Shown here: piece after piece, positions 51,386 to 60,161 of the stretch
Position numbering within the stretch: position 1 is the stretch's first letter
Layout: each line of letters opens with the position of its first letter
DNA from: Hyphomicrobium sp. ghe19
GTDB lineage: Bacteria > Pseudomonadota > Alphaproteobacteria > Rhizobiales > Hyphomicrobiaceae
NCBI RefSeq assembly: GCF_902712875.1
Contig: NZ_LR743509.1
Span: 3,796,001-3,860,000 of the forward strand
Reading direction: 5' to 3'
Length of the DNA stretch: 64,000 nt
The notes under the pieces: generated by a model
The model's database searches: none
The model's input: only the letters and a program-made list of their open reading frames with translations
Told to the model about the DNA's origin: nothing
Position numbers and translations under genes: made by a program

Positions 51386-51621
51386 TAATCCAGCCCGGAT
51401 ACGATATCCGTCAGCCCGATACCAAGCTCCTGAGAGATCGCGAATAGCTCGACGGCGTTAAACCGACGCTTGCCTTCTTCGCTTCGCGTATAATCTACAA
51501 CGGACATCGCGGCTGCCAAGGCCATGTGTTCGGCAGTGCGCCCGCTCGAAACACGCAGAGCGCGAATTCGGTTTCCGATCGCTGTATCCACTTCCTTATT
51601 TGTCTTCCGTTGGTCTATCAT
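51382..51621 (-). CDS. Small XRE-type regulator, paralog
   Basis: A 79-residue protein with an XRE helix-turn-helix (IGNRIRALRVSSGRTAEHMA; RRFNAVELFAISQELGIGLT). It shares its C-terminal half with the regulator at 50651-50917. These two related regulators lie just left of the prophage, but neither is in the usual repressor place next to an integrase or cro. Confidence 0.7.
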   Translation of the reverse strand: MIDQRKTNKEVDTAIGNRIRALRVSSGRTAEHMALAAAMSVVDYTRSEEGKRRFNAVELFAISQELGIGLTDIVSGLDY

Positions 51622-52019
51622 TTTCTTTCACTTGTAGGGTAATTCAAGCGGCCGGCATTCGCGCTTCGTCATCCGACGCTCTGCCGTCAATACGTGCGGT
51701 CTATCAGTACTATTCCAACCGCTTGCGCATTGCGCCACTAGCCTTGACCCTCTTGATACGGGCGAATTGGTTTATTGGATGATACGTCCGACTATGGTTC
51801 GCACACTCCAACTTTACTGGCAGGCAAACCGATAATCTTCATGAATAAGAAGATATCAATTGCAGGTAATTTGATGTCCTACTCGCTCCCCTTGCGGACC
51901 ATCCGTCCTTTCTGATCCGACGCAGATTTCACAAAGCTCCGTAGTCGTCCTAGTTATCCCCCGAGTTCTGTAAAGTAGCTTCTATCATGTTCCCTCTTTG
52001 TTCTAACCTGAGGGCATGG
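51622..52019. other. Intergenic stretch at the prophage boundary
   Basis: About 400 bases with no supported gene. No attachment-site repeat could be identified since the other prophage end lies outside the window. Confidence 0.4.
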
Positions 52020-52505
52020 TCAAACGCAAGGGCGAGATGAGCAAATTTCAAATCGGCAGCGCTTGGCCGTATCAGGTCGCGCTCGCTCAGAGACTGACCA
52101 CGGGCAAGACGCTCGTTGTTGTATCTGGCGCGCGGTGATGCCAGTCGAGCGCATCCATTCCGTACATATGAGCACGTCGGACGGCGTCTCGCTTTTCGCG
52201 TCGATGGCATCGATCGCTTTGCTAATGTCGTGCGACCTCGGAAAGCCCGAGCCGTAAATCCACATAAGCTGGTCGCGGATTTCAAAATCCGCGCTTTCGA
52301 TCGCCGTCGTGATGCGGTGATAGGTACGCGAGCCGGCAAACGCAACGAGATGGTTGCCGGGCAACAGCAGCGCGCGTGCCACTTCCCACTTCGCCGGCGA
52401 GCTCGCAACACCGTCGGCTTTGTCCCACGCCTTTCCCATGAAGCCGAGTTCATAGGGAGGATCCGTCACGGCCGCGTGCAAGCTCTCGGGCTCGAGCGCC
52501 CGCAT
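52020..52505 (-). pseudogene. Decayed phage DNA methyltransferase
   Basis: The 161-residue frame carries the catalytic DPPY motif in VTDPPYELGFMGKAWD, then LPGNHLVAFAGSRTYHR and IYGSGFPRSHDISKAID, the signature of phage-type N6/N4 methylases. The upstream codons continue in frame with IVATLYQGDCVEV but no start codon precedes them. After TGITARQIQQR the sequence becomes unlike the family, suggesting a frameshift or deletion. It lacks the family's usual C-terminal half, so it is probably inactive. Confidence 0.7.
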
Positions 52506-52557
52506 GACCTCAACGCAATCGCCTTGATAGAGGGTGGCGACAATGTCGTCCGGCCCC

Positions 52558-52830
52558 TCAATTTCGACCCTTTGGCTCTACGGCGCATTGCGCTTGCGAA
52601 CGATAGCCGGCGCCGCCAGGTCTCGCGCCTGGCGTCTTCGGCTTCCCCGCTGCTTTGAATTCACCTAACGACCCCGATGCCATCGCGGCAACGCGGTCGG
52701 CCGCCTCAAGGCGATCGACCGCGAGCGGCGCGGCGCTGATTTTTGCAGAAATCCGGTACGGTGCCGGCGTCAACACGACGACGAGACCCGCAACGGCAAT
52801 GGATGCAATGGCGAGCGTCCAGAGCGCTAT
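52558..52830 (-). CDS. Possible small membrane protein without a clear start
   Basis: In this minus frame a basic segment and a membrane helix (RRARIALWTLAIASIAVAGL) are followed by a Pro/Gly-rich tail ending PKGRN. No ATG, GTG or TTG lies close upstream of the helix, so the start is unknown. It follows the 136-residue gene at 52827. Low confidence, possibly a holin-like protein. Confidence 0.3.
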   Translation of the reverse strand: MALWTLAIASIAVAGLVVVLTPAPYRISAKISAAPLAVDRLEAADRVAAMASGSLGEFKAAGKPKTPGARPGGAGYRSQAQCAVEPKGRN

Positions 52831-53237
52831 TCGTGCTCGGCGTGGCCACTTGCAGAGTAGGTAGCGATTAAATCGCGGAATATCTGCGGATGCGTAATGA
52901 CCGCCGTCGACGCCACGAGGATCGCGACGGCTAGCACCAGCTCCTTGAGCGACGCGACCGCCTCGAGAAATTCCTTCCCGCTTTTTAGAAGGTCGGTGAT
53001 CGAGCCCACCAACCCCTTTGGCTTCTCGTTTTCCGGCTCCGGGCGATGGTGCGCCTGGTGCCCTCGGAGCTCCGCTATCTCCGCCCGGAGCGCCGACATT
53101 TCCGCCGCGCCCCACTCGAACCGGTTGTGGATGTAATGCATCCACTCTCCGAACCATATGTTCGTTTGGTCGATCCTCTCGATGAGGCGGCCAAGCAAAA
53201 CTCGTGGGTCCCTCTCGTCCCCAGTCGGCAAATCCAT
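52827..53237 (-). CDS. Phage membrane protein with coiled coil
   Basis: A 136-residue protein with a charged coiled-coil region (SALRAEIAELRGHQAHH), then one membrane helix at about 99-119 (ELVLAVAILVASTAVITHP). Size and lysis-module position suggest a holin-like or accessory lysis protein, but the family is not recognised. It is followed by a poorly defined small frame. Confidence 0.6.
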   Translation of the reverse strand: MDLPTGDERDPRVLLGRLIERIDQTNIWFGEWMHYIHNRFEWGAAEMSALRAEIAELRGHQAHHRPEPENEKPKGLVGSITDLLKSGKEFLEAVASLKELVLAVAILVASTAVITHPQIFRDLIATYSASGHAEHE

Positions 53238-53451
53238 GGCCGTCGGCCCCTGCTGAATACGTCATTGGTCCCTCGAGCTACTGCCCTTACCTTGATAGAA
53301 GCGAGCGGGGGAGGTGCTTTGCCGACCGACCCAATGCGCGCTTCGTCAGGTTTGATGACGGCGACCGCATTGCGGATCCGCCTACGCCGACACAACAAGC
53401 GACTTCACTTTTTCGACCTTCCCGAAGCTACCGAAATTGAAGCTCTGGAAA

Positions 53452-53808
53452 TCACAGCTTTGAGGCAGCAACGGCTTTCTTCGCCGCCAACTGGCGCACA
53501 CCGACGGCACGCTGCAGGCCCGTCAGGCGCGCGTAGAGATCGTCGACCTGGGCGGCCTTGCAATCGCCGTACGCCTGCCATTCGCCGACAGCGTAACGAA
53601 GCTCGCCGGACGGCGATGGGCGTTTGACCGGCTTCGGGCAAGCCGTCAGAGCGGGCTTCTCCATCAGTTCCGGCTTCACGTCCTTGAACGCCACGGGCTG
53701 CACGACGACGTTGTTACTCGCGCAGGCAGTCAGCAGGTACACTGCAACGATCACTGAGAGGGTTCTTCCACTGATCCGCAAGGCGCGTCTCTGCTGCTTT
53801 GAGCTTGG
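53452..53808 (-). CDS. Rz1-like outer-membrane spanin lipoprotein
   Basis: A 118-residue protein from ATG 53808. A signal with lipobox LLTAC (VIVAVYLLTACASNN) is followed by a Pro/Lys-rich middle (PKPVKRPSPSG) and a helical C-terminus. Its first 95 bases lie inside the 3' end of the Rz-like gene in another frame. This embedded arrangement with a lipoprotein is the hallmark of Rz/Rz1 spanin pairs. The C-terminal helix would contact the inner-membrane partner. Confidence 0.75.
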   Translation of the reverse strand, partial: PSSKQQRRALRISGRTLSVIVAVYLLTACASNNVVVQPVAFKDVKPELMEKPALTACPKPVKRPSPSGELRYAVGEWQAYGDCKAAQVDDLYARLTGLQRAVGVRQLAAKKAVAASKL

Positions 53809-54115
53809 CATAGCTTTCCCCAATCGCTCTGATGACTTCGTTATCAACTGCTTCGCCCTCGGCATCGCCTTTTGCGATTAGTCCCCTTACGGAGGGGTTC
53901 TGGGCGGCGATTTTGGCCACCCATTCGGCGTTGTTTGCACGCCGATGCAAAGGCCCTGAACACCAACAGCCCAGGGCGACACCGACGGCGAATGTGACGA
54001 CCAGCAGACTTGCAGTCAGCGACGGCGCCGCTGACGAGACAATGCGCACCTGGGAGGCGAGCGAACCCGCCTCCTCGCGCACGGACGATATCGCCCGGGA
54101 GATCGTACCGGTCAT
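53714..54115 (-). CDS. Rz-like inner-membrane spanin
   Basis: A 133-residue protein with a single anchor at about 33-52 (LTASLLVVTFAVGVALGCWC), then a long periplasmic helical region (NAEWVAKIAAQNPSVRGLIA; SYAKLKAAETRLADQW). It starts two bases after the endolysin stop and overlaps the Rz1-like gene. The pair would fuse inner and outer membranes at the end of lysis. Confidence 0.72.
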   Translation of the reverse strand: MTGTISRAISSVREEAGSLASQVRIVSSAAPSLTASLLVVTFAVGVALGCWCSGPLHRRANNAEWVAKIAAQNPSVRGLIAKGDAEGEAVDNEVIRAIGESYAKLKAAETRLADQWKNPLSDRCSVPADCLRE

Positions 54116-54117
54116 TT

Positions 54118-55536
54118 CTACCTCGCTACGTTGTTGCCCTCTTGGGCGTCTTTGACCCGCGTCTTCTCGATCTTGCTGAACCAGCGATAGGCAATCGCGG
54201 CCAAGACGATCGACACCATCAAAAAGACCATGATGACGCCATGCATTCCGGCAGTTGGCGCGGCCGCCACGGCATCCGGAACGACGTCCTCAGCCAGCGC
54301 CTTTCCGCGCTTGAACAGCGAAGCGAACCGCTCGCCCTGGGAGATCAAGCCGTCGAGGAAGCCGATGTTGAAGATCTGGTCGAAAAGCTCGAAGAGGCCG
54401 AAGCCCTTGAAGCCCAGCAGCCAGCGCTTTGCCCGACGCGTCACTGCGATCGTCTTCGATCCGGACGCGGCAAGATCGGCCGCCGTCAGAGCCTGGCGAT
54501 CGCCGAGATCGCGCTTTCCGGCTTGCTCCAGGACGTCCCACGTTCTCGGACCGGCGATGCCATCGATGAAGAGCTCGTGTTCGGCCTGAAAGGCCACCAA
54601 GGCGCTTTTGGTGAGTTTTCCGAAAATGAAGGGGCTTTCAATCCGCCCGACCGGGAACCCCAGTTCGCTCAGTCGGCGCTGGAGACGTTCGACATCCGGG
54701 CCCTGCGAGCCAAACGAGAGGACGGGGTAGCTCGGGGTCACCGCCGCCGGCTGAGCTGCAGGGGCTGTCGCGACGGGTTCTGCGTCGGTCGCGTTGCCGC
54801 GAATGACGCCCCACGCGTCAGCAGGCCAGATCGCTTTCGCGCGCGCCGTCTCCGACTGGCGTCGAGGCAGCCCGTGCGGCTTTACGTTGTCGTGAATGTT
54901 GCCGGTGTTGAGTGCGTCGGAGAGCGTATAGCAGTCGTCGCGATCGCACCAATGCCAAAGCCCGTCGATTTGAAACTTTGCAAAAGTGGATCGGACCCCG
55001 ACCTCGGGATCAGTCTCCAAGATCTCGGGATTCGCCACTAGATCGTAGACGGCCCCGCCCGGCTGGCGAGCGATCTCAGCCCCGATCGCCTTGTAGCCAT
55101 CAAGGTGCGTGATCTGAATTGGCCCACGACCGATGTAGAGGTGGCCCTGCATCCACGGCGTCCCCTCGCGACCGCCGTAAACAACGTCCGCGATGATCTT
55201 TGGCTTGTGTTGGATGTAGGCGGCAAGCGCCGCTGCGCTCGAGAAGATCCGGCCGTCAATCTTGGTCGGCGGCTTCTGCTTGACGAAGAGGTTTAAGCGG
55301 TACGCATAGACCTCGAGCATCCTCTTGGCGTCAAAGTTCATATTCTCGCGCATGGGATTCAGCGCGAGACCGTCCGCTTCGGCGGCGACCTGGCCGTTCA
55401 TGTGCACCCAGCGCAGCCGATCGACTTTGTAGAACTGCATCAGCGCCGGGCAGAGCTTCACGAATGCGTCGAGCCAAGCGGCCGGCGCGCGCGGGTACAT
55501 GCGCGCAAGGTCGTTGCGCGTGATCAGATTGGTCAC
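54118..55536 (-). CDS. Phage endolysin with C-terminal membrane segment
   Basis: A 472-residue protein. Residues 1-240 form a GH19/chitinase-like lysozyme domain (ADGLALNPMRENMNFDAKRM, GHLYIGRGPIQITHLDGYKA). Residues 275-335 are a peptidoglycan-binding repeat (SFGSQGPDVERLQRRLSELG; FIDGIAGPRTWDVL). A linker follows, and a membrane helix near 433-452 (VIMVFLMVSIVLAAIAYRWF) before a charged tail. The C-terminal helix is unusual for endolysins and could place the enzyme at the membrane or add holin-like behaviour. Confidence 0.85.
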   Translation of the reverse strand: MTNLITRNDLARMYPRAPAAWLDAFVKLCPALMQFYKVDRLRWVHMNGQVAAEADGLALNPMRENMNFDAKRMLEVYAYRLNLFVKQKPPTKIDGRIFSSAAALAAYIQHKPKIIADVVYGGREGTPWMQGHLYIGRGPIQITHLDGYKAIGAEIARQPGGAVYDLVANPEILETDPEVGVRSTFAKFQIDGLWHWCDRDDCYTLSDALNTGNIHDNVKPHGLPRRQSETARAKAIWPADAWGVIRGNATDAEPVATAPAAQPAAVTPSYPVLSFGSQGPDVERLQRRLSELGFPVGRIESPFIFGKLTKSALVAFQAEHELFIDGIAGPRTWDVLEQAGKRDLGDRQALTAADLAASGSKTIAVTRRAKRWLLGFKGFGLFELFDQIFNIGFLDGLISQGERFASLFKRGKALAEDVVPDAVAAAPTAGMHGVIMVFLMVSIVLAAIAYRWFSKIEKTRVKDAQEGNNVAR

Positions 55537-55740
55537 GTCGGTCTCCGTTGTTGGGTGTAGGTGGCTTCTGACGTGGGGCGCGTCGGTCTAGTTATCCAGC
55601 GCCACGTGGTGCTCGAACTCGGAGAGGTCCAATCCTCGTTCTTGATTACCCGTAGGCGCGAGGAATGGGGCACACGTCGGTGCCATTTGCGATTTTGTTG
55701 CGCAGAGTGTTAAATCCCGGGTTCGATAGCCGGGGGGCAA

Positions 55741-56838
55741 ATGAAAAGCGAAAAGCTGACTGCTGGCGACCGCATCGAGATAATCGACGTGTTCCGGTTC
55801 CTATGCGTGCTGGCCGTTGCCGTATTTCATTTTGCGCTGCAAGCGCTGCCAGCATCGTATGCCACCTTTAATCTTGGCCTTGTGGGCGTCCAGGTCTTCT
55901 TCGTCATTTCCGGCTTCGTGATAGCTGTCACGTTGGAGCGGTGTGCCAGCATAGGTGAGTTTGCATGGCGGCGATTTGTGCGGCTCTACCCAGCGTTTCT
56001 GGCCGCAGCAACCGTCACAGCCGCCGGGACATATCTGCTCGGCATTCCGCTTGTCTCGCCCTACTCGTATTTTTCGAACGTTTCGCTCGCGATACTATTT
56101 GGCTCCCCGGCCCCCTACGTTGATGGCGTCTATTGGACCCTCGGGGTGGAGCTAAAATTCTACGTCTGTGCCGCGTTATTCTGGGCAGTGTTCGGCCGGA
56201 ATTTCTGGATCGGCCTTTTAGTCGTCACCGCGCTCACGAGCTACTTCCGGCCGTTCGCTTTGGTAGTTTGGACGCAACCTAATCACATGCCACTGTTCCT
56301 GTGCGGCGTTGCGATGTGGTTGGCCTTCATTGAGAAGAAGACGGCCAAGGCGGTCATACTCACGATTGCCAGCGTCATCCTTTATCAGGCCAATAACACC
56401 GACCTTCTGCCTTACAATCAAACGATGATATGGCTGCCGGTTGCGGCGCTTGCCCTCGGCGTTTACGCGGTGCCGCATTTGTCTTTTGGGCCCGCGGCAC
56501 TGCTCGGCAAAATGTCGTACAGCATGTACTTGGTTCACAACAATCTCGGCAGATGCCTGCTCATCAAGCTCGGCGCGTTCGCATGGCTGCCGTTCCCGGT
56601 GAAAGTAACAATCGTAATCGTGGCGACGTATTGCATCGCGGCGCTTCTCTACTACGCAGTTGAGCTTCCCGTAGCAGAGTGGTTGCGTTCTCTCAGGGCT
56701 CGGATCAAGGCGGAGGCCGCGCCAAGTGCGAAGCCGTTGGCCAGCAACCGCCCGATGGCATTTCCACCGCCCCTAGGTGATCGGCGGCAGCATCAAGCCG
56801 ATTTCATCGGCGACGGCCACGAGATCCTCAGCCGTTGA
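55741..56838 (+). CDS. Membrane acyltransferase, family 3 (OafA-like)
   Basis: A 365-residue polytopic enzyme with about ten membrane segments and the catalytic His in VFRFLCVLAVAVFHFALQAL. GVQVFFVISGFVIAVTLERC and GDPAPYVDGVYWTLGVELKF-like segments (here PAPYVDGVYWTLGVELKFY) fit the acyltransferase-3 family, which O-acylates surface polysaccharides. It is the only plus-strand gene in the prophage, between fibre and endolysin, and overlaps the minus gene at 56773. It is probably a lysogenic-conversion gene altering O-antigen or capsule to block superinfection. Confidence 0.88.
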   Translation: MKSEKLTAGDRIEIIDVFRFLCVLAVAVFHFALQALPASYATFNLGLVGVQVFFVISGFVIAVTLERCASIGEFAWRRFVRLYPAFLAAATVTAAGTYLLGIPLVSPYSYFSNVSLAILFGSPAPYVDGVYWTLGVELKFYVCAALFWAVFGRNFWIGLLVVTALTSYFRPFALVVWTQPNHMPLFLCGVAMWLAFIEKKTAKAVILTIASVILYQANNTDLLPYNQTMIWLPVAALALGVYAVPHLSFGPAALLGKMSYSMYLVHNNLGRCLLIKLGAFAWLPFPVKVTIVIVATYCIAALLYYAVELPVAEWLRSLRARIKAEAAPSAKPLASNRPMAFPPPLGDRRQHQADFIGDGHEILSR

Positions 56839-57090
56839 TGCGTCGCCCGTTGCCTCGGCGTCGATCCTGAGCAACGCCTCGCGGATCTCCTCGACCGTGA
56901 AAGATCTTGACGGCGCCCGAGCCGTTAAATTGATCCTAGAAAGCACGTCGAAAAGCTCGACCTCGTTGGCGATGCGGCTTGCGCGATCCGATGGGTATTG
57001 CGTGACGTAATCGCGGGCCGCGCTTGACCATGCGCGGGCCGCGTCGCCGCCAACGATCCAAAACCAATCTCGCGGTGTATATTCTTCCAT
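56773..57090 (-). CDS. Small phage protein downstream of the tail fibre
   Basis: A 105-residue soluble protein (MEEYTPRDWFWIVGG; LFDVLSRINLTARAPSRSFT; IREALLRIDAEATGD). Its start overlaps the fibre stop by one base (TAATG), indicating coupling. Possibly a fibre-assembly chaperone, but no clear family. The last 66 bases overlap the plus-strand acyltransferase. Confidence 0.65.
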   Translation of the reverse strand: MEEYTPRDWFWIVGGDAARAWSSAARDYVTQYPSDRASRIANEVELFDVLSRINLTARAPSRSFTVEEIREALLRIDAEATGDASTAEDLVAVADEIGLMLPPIT

Positions 57091-59579
57091 TAGTTATACT
57101 GTCCTCCTGTCGCGAAGCTGCCCGCAGAACTTCCGGGGAAGTAGCTGGCGCCACCGCCGCCCGTTTCGATTGCGCCGTTTATTGTTGCGCTGTACCTAAC
57201 GCCCGTCGCGCTCCCTGAGAACGTCATCGCTCGCATAAGGATGCCGCCAAGGCGCGTCGCAAGAACGAACTGCGTAAACGCGGGCGTACCCGTCAGGGTG
57301 ATTGTCGTGCTCTCGCATTGAACATGGGCACCATCAGACGCCACTGCGAAAGCTCCGCAGTTCCCTGCAATTGTGAACGGGCCAACGGCCTGAATTTTCG
57401 CGCCGGGCGCTGTCAAGTTGAGGCAGTAGGTAGCGCAAGGGCCAAAGATCACGTTTGAGAACTGCACGAGACCCGCGGCCTGCATCCATATTCCCGAGCC
57501 GCTTGTCGTCGTTTGCATCGTCACCCGATCAACGGTGAACGGGGCGAGACCGTTGAAACAGCTCGCGCTGGTTAGTGATATCGTGACTTTGGTGGCGTCC
57601 TGACTGGTCGACGTAAATCGATAGTTGGAAGTAGCCGCTTGACCGAGCTTCAACCCAACAGTGACGCCCGCCGTGTATGTTCCATCGCCAATGCTGATCG
57701 TGACGGTAAATCCATTGAAGTCGATCGTGCGCGCGACGTTTTCGGCTCTTTGGATCGTGGCGAATGCCGTGCCGATCGTCAGTCCGTCTTTGGTGTCGTC
57801 CCCGCCGTTTGCGCTGGTCTTGACGTAATATGTTCGGTTGGCGATGAGCTTCTCGCGCGGCAGAAAACCGATTGGCGTCCAGGACACGCACTTCCAGTTG
57901 CCGAAGGCATCAGATCTAAAGACCCCCTTGTCCCCGGCTTGCGTGATGATGTTTGCCGTCCCCGGAAGAATGAGCGACGTGCCGTTGTAGGTCAGTGTCA
58001 GAGAGCCGGCGAACTCGACCTCACGCCTTTGGTTTGCCGCGGTCCCGAGCGATGTGATCGTCGTCGTGCCAGTGATCCGAACACAGGGGGTTATTGCGGC
58101 GCCAATATCGCATGTCCCCGCCGGCGTTCCGGCCGAGGGGACGTCCGAGACCGTCCAGAATGCATCGGCGAGAACAGCGTCGATGGGTCGCCAGACCCTG
58201 CCGTACGTTTGCGAACTGTCGGCGACCTGCATTGTCCCGTTAGCGCCGACTGGGAAAGCGCCATAAGTGGTGCCATCACCGATAGGCTCGTTACCTTTGG
58301 TCGGAAGAAGAGAGCCGAAACCGCCTGGCGGGCCTTGATCTCCCTTTTCACCCGTGACCGAGATGTTCCAGTCCGACGCGGAGCCGGGAGATGGGCCGAG
58401 AAGATCAACGTCGACGCTGAGTTCTTTGGTGCCAGAATTCCAGTTGCTGACGAGCCCGCTCATAAAGTTCGCACCGTTCGCTTTCGATGCGGCGCGCACA
58501 CGCTGTGTGACGATAAAGTTCGCGTCGTCGACGAGCGTGAAGACCTTGGGGCCCGTCCCGGTGATAATCGGGGTTGTGGACTTTGCGACGAGAACCGGCG
58601 AGTTGATCGCACTTGCAATCGCCGCACTAGCTGCAGAGCTGGCGGCGGAGGCAGCGGCGGCGGCGGCTTTGTTGTCCGCATTCGTCGACGCCGTCTCCGC
58701 GCTAGTCTTCGACGCGTTTGCAGCGTTAGCTGAATTCGCCGCTGCGGTCGCGCTGGCTGCGGCATTGGTGGCGCTGGTGGAAGCTTCGCCTGCTTTTGTC
58801 GTGGCGGTAGTCGCCGAACCGCTTGCGGCTGTTGCCGACGCTGCGGCAGCAGTCCTGGACGTATCCGCTGCTGTCGCAGATGCGGCGGCCGCTACCCTTG
58901 ACGCGTTCGCCCCCGTGGCCGAGGCCGCCGCACCGGTCTCGCTGGTCGCTGCAGCGGTGGCACTTGTCGCGGCTTCGCCTGCGAACGCTGCCGCATCCGT
59001 TGCAGCCATCTGAGCGGCATTGCGGTAACCCAGCGCGGTCGTTGCCGATGCGGCTCCGCTAACAGCAGCGGCCTGAGTGTCGTCCTTCCAAGCTTCGATC
59101 TGGTCGCGGAGCGCCTCGAGCTCCGGCGATAGCGTCGTCGAGATCGGAACCCCCCAACCGCTCTCGTCCTTCACATAGATCGAAACGATCGTGTTGCCCG
59201 AGTAGCGCCAGTAGACTGTTCCGATTCCGCCCAGCGACGGATCAGGCACGGCGGTACCCTTCTCCACGACGGCGAGATTATCGAGGAAGTCTTTGAGGCG
59301 CTGCGTTTGTGTCGCCGCTGCCGCAAGCCGGTCGTTGAACCGAAGCAGAACGTAGTCTTCGCTATCCTCGACGGTGTCACCCCGATAGGGCGGGTAAATC
59401 TCGAACGAGGTGTTCTCATCCGCGTCCTGATCGACGACGTACATGAACCCATCCGGCATGCGAACGGGGTTTCCAGCAAGAGCGTTGCCGACAAAGATCG
59501 TCCCATCGCCGATAACGGTCGTCGCGCCGTTTTCGATCGCAATGCGTCCGTCCCGGTATGGGCGCATACCAGAGGCCAT
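57090..59579 (-). CDS. Phage tail fibre protein with Ala-rich repeats
   Basis: An 829-residue protein. An N-terminal attachment region (about 1-160, with YPPYRGDTVEDSEDY) is followed by a long Ala/Ser/Thr-rich region at about 170-325 made of near-repeats of ASATAA type, probably a triple-stranded coiled or collagen-like shaft. A collagen-like GEKGDQGPPGGFG bridge leads to a beta-helix C-terminal part (SCFNGLAPFTVDRVTM; GAIETGGGGASYFPG). This fits a receptor-binding fibre or tailspike. Codon use in the repeats is strongly biased to GCN. Confidence 0.85.
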   Translation of the reverse strand: MASGMRPYRDGRIAIENGATTVIGDGTIFVGNALAGNPVRMPDGFMYVVDQDADENTSFEIYPPYRGDTVEDSEDYVLLRFNDRLAAAATQTQRLKDFLDNLAVVEKGTAVPDPSLGGIGTVYWRYSGNTIVSIYVKDESGWGVPISTTLSPELEALRDQIEAWKDDTQAAAVSGAASATTALGYRNAAQMAATDAAAFAGEAATSATAAATSETGAAASATGANASRVAAAASATAADTSRTAAAASATAASGSATTATTKAGEASTSATNAAASATAAANSANAANASKTSAETASTNADNKAAAAAASAASSAASAAIASAINSPVLVAKSTTPIITGTGPKVFTLVDDANFIVTQRVRAASKANGANFMSGLVSNWNSGTKELSVDVDLLGPSPGSASDWNISVTGEKGDQGPPGGFGSLLPTKGNEPIGDGTTYGAFPVGANGTMQVADSSQTYGRVWRPIDAVLADAFWTVSDVPSAGTPAGTCDIGAAITPCVRITGTTTITSLGTAANQRREVEFAGSLTLTYNGTSLILPGTANIITQAGDKGVFRSDAFGNWKCVSWTPIGFLPREKLIANRTYYVKTSANGGDDTKDGLTIGTAFATIQRAENVARTIDFNGFTVTISIGDGTYTAGVTVGLKLGQAATSNYRFTSTSQDATKVTISLTSASCFNGLAPFTVDRVTMQTTTSGSGIWMQAAGLVQFSNVIFGPCATYCLNLTAPGAKIQAVGPFTIAGNCGAFAVASDGAHVQCESTTITLTGTPAFTQFVLATRLGGILMRAMTFSGSATGVRYSATINGAIETGGGGASYFPGSSAGSFATGGQYN

Positions 59580-59606
59580 GATTCACCCTATGTTTTGAGA
59601 TTTCAG

Positions 59607-60161
59607 CTAGACAGCGAAGGAGCCGACGAGCAGCCGGTAGTAGACTGTCAATTTAGGGCGCGTGATTGAGATCGCGGGCGGGCCGCCTGGATCTTGAGCG
59701 CGCATCACCAGGCGCTCGTTGAGATAGAGTTTGTTGCTCGCTACGAAGAACGAGAAAAAGCCCATCGTCGCCATACGCGCAGTTCCCGACGAGGTTTGCG
59801 GCTTGGTCGTTGAGCCGACTGCCGCGAGGATATCGAGGTGAGATCCAGAAGCGGAGCGCCATAAACTGTCGAGAGGCTGCGGGCCGCTATCCCAGACCGT
59901 GCGAAGCAAGCCCCGCACAACGGTTGCACCCGGCGTCACGTCGGAAATGTAGTGGTCGATATTTATATCGACCGTCGAAATGCTGGAGTCCTGGCCTCTC
60001 GACGATGCAGTATAGGCCGTGTCGATCCGGTAGCTGCCAATCTTCACATCGCTTGGATTGACCGAGAGCAGTCCATCATTGGTGTCGAATATTAGCGGAG
60101 AGCCCGACTCTGACGTGTCCGCAATCGTCACTCGCCCCGTATCCGGATAATATCTCAACAT
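59607..60161 (-). CDS. Phage tail-associated protein
   Basis: A 184-residue protein from ATG 60161, overlapping the upstream stop by one base (TGATG). The beta-rich sequence (MLRYYPDTGRVTIADTSESG; SISTVDINIDHYISDVTPG) suggests a fibre- or baseplate-associated part. Like its neighbour it has an RYYP motif (here RYYPDT; in the neighbour RYYPAT), which may mark a shared fold. No clear database family comes to mind. Confidence 0.65.
   Translation of the reverse strand: MLRYYPDTGRVTIADTSESGSPLIFDTNDGLLSVNPSDVKIGSYRIDTAYTASSRGQDSSISTVDINIDHYISDVTPGATVVRGLLRTVWDSGPQPLDSLWRSASGSHLDILAAVGSTTKPQTSSGTARMATMGFFSFFVASNKLYLNERLVMRAQDPGGPPAISITRPKLTVYYRLLVGSFAV

Noticed and set aside
55588..55686. Short minus-strand frame (32 residues) before the endolysin
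   Set aside because: Too short, no ribosome site or recognised motif; left as unsupported.
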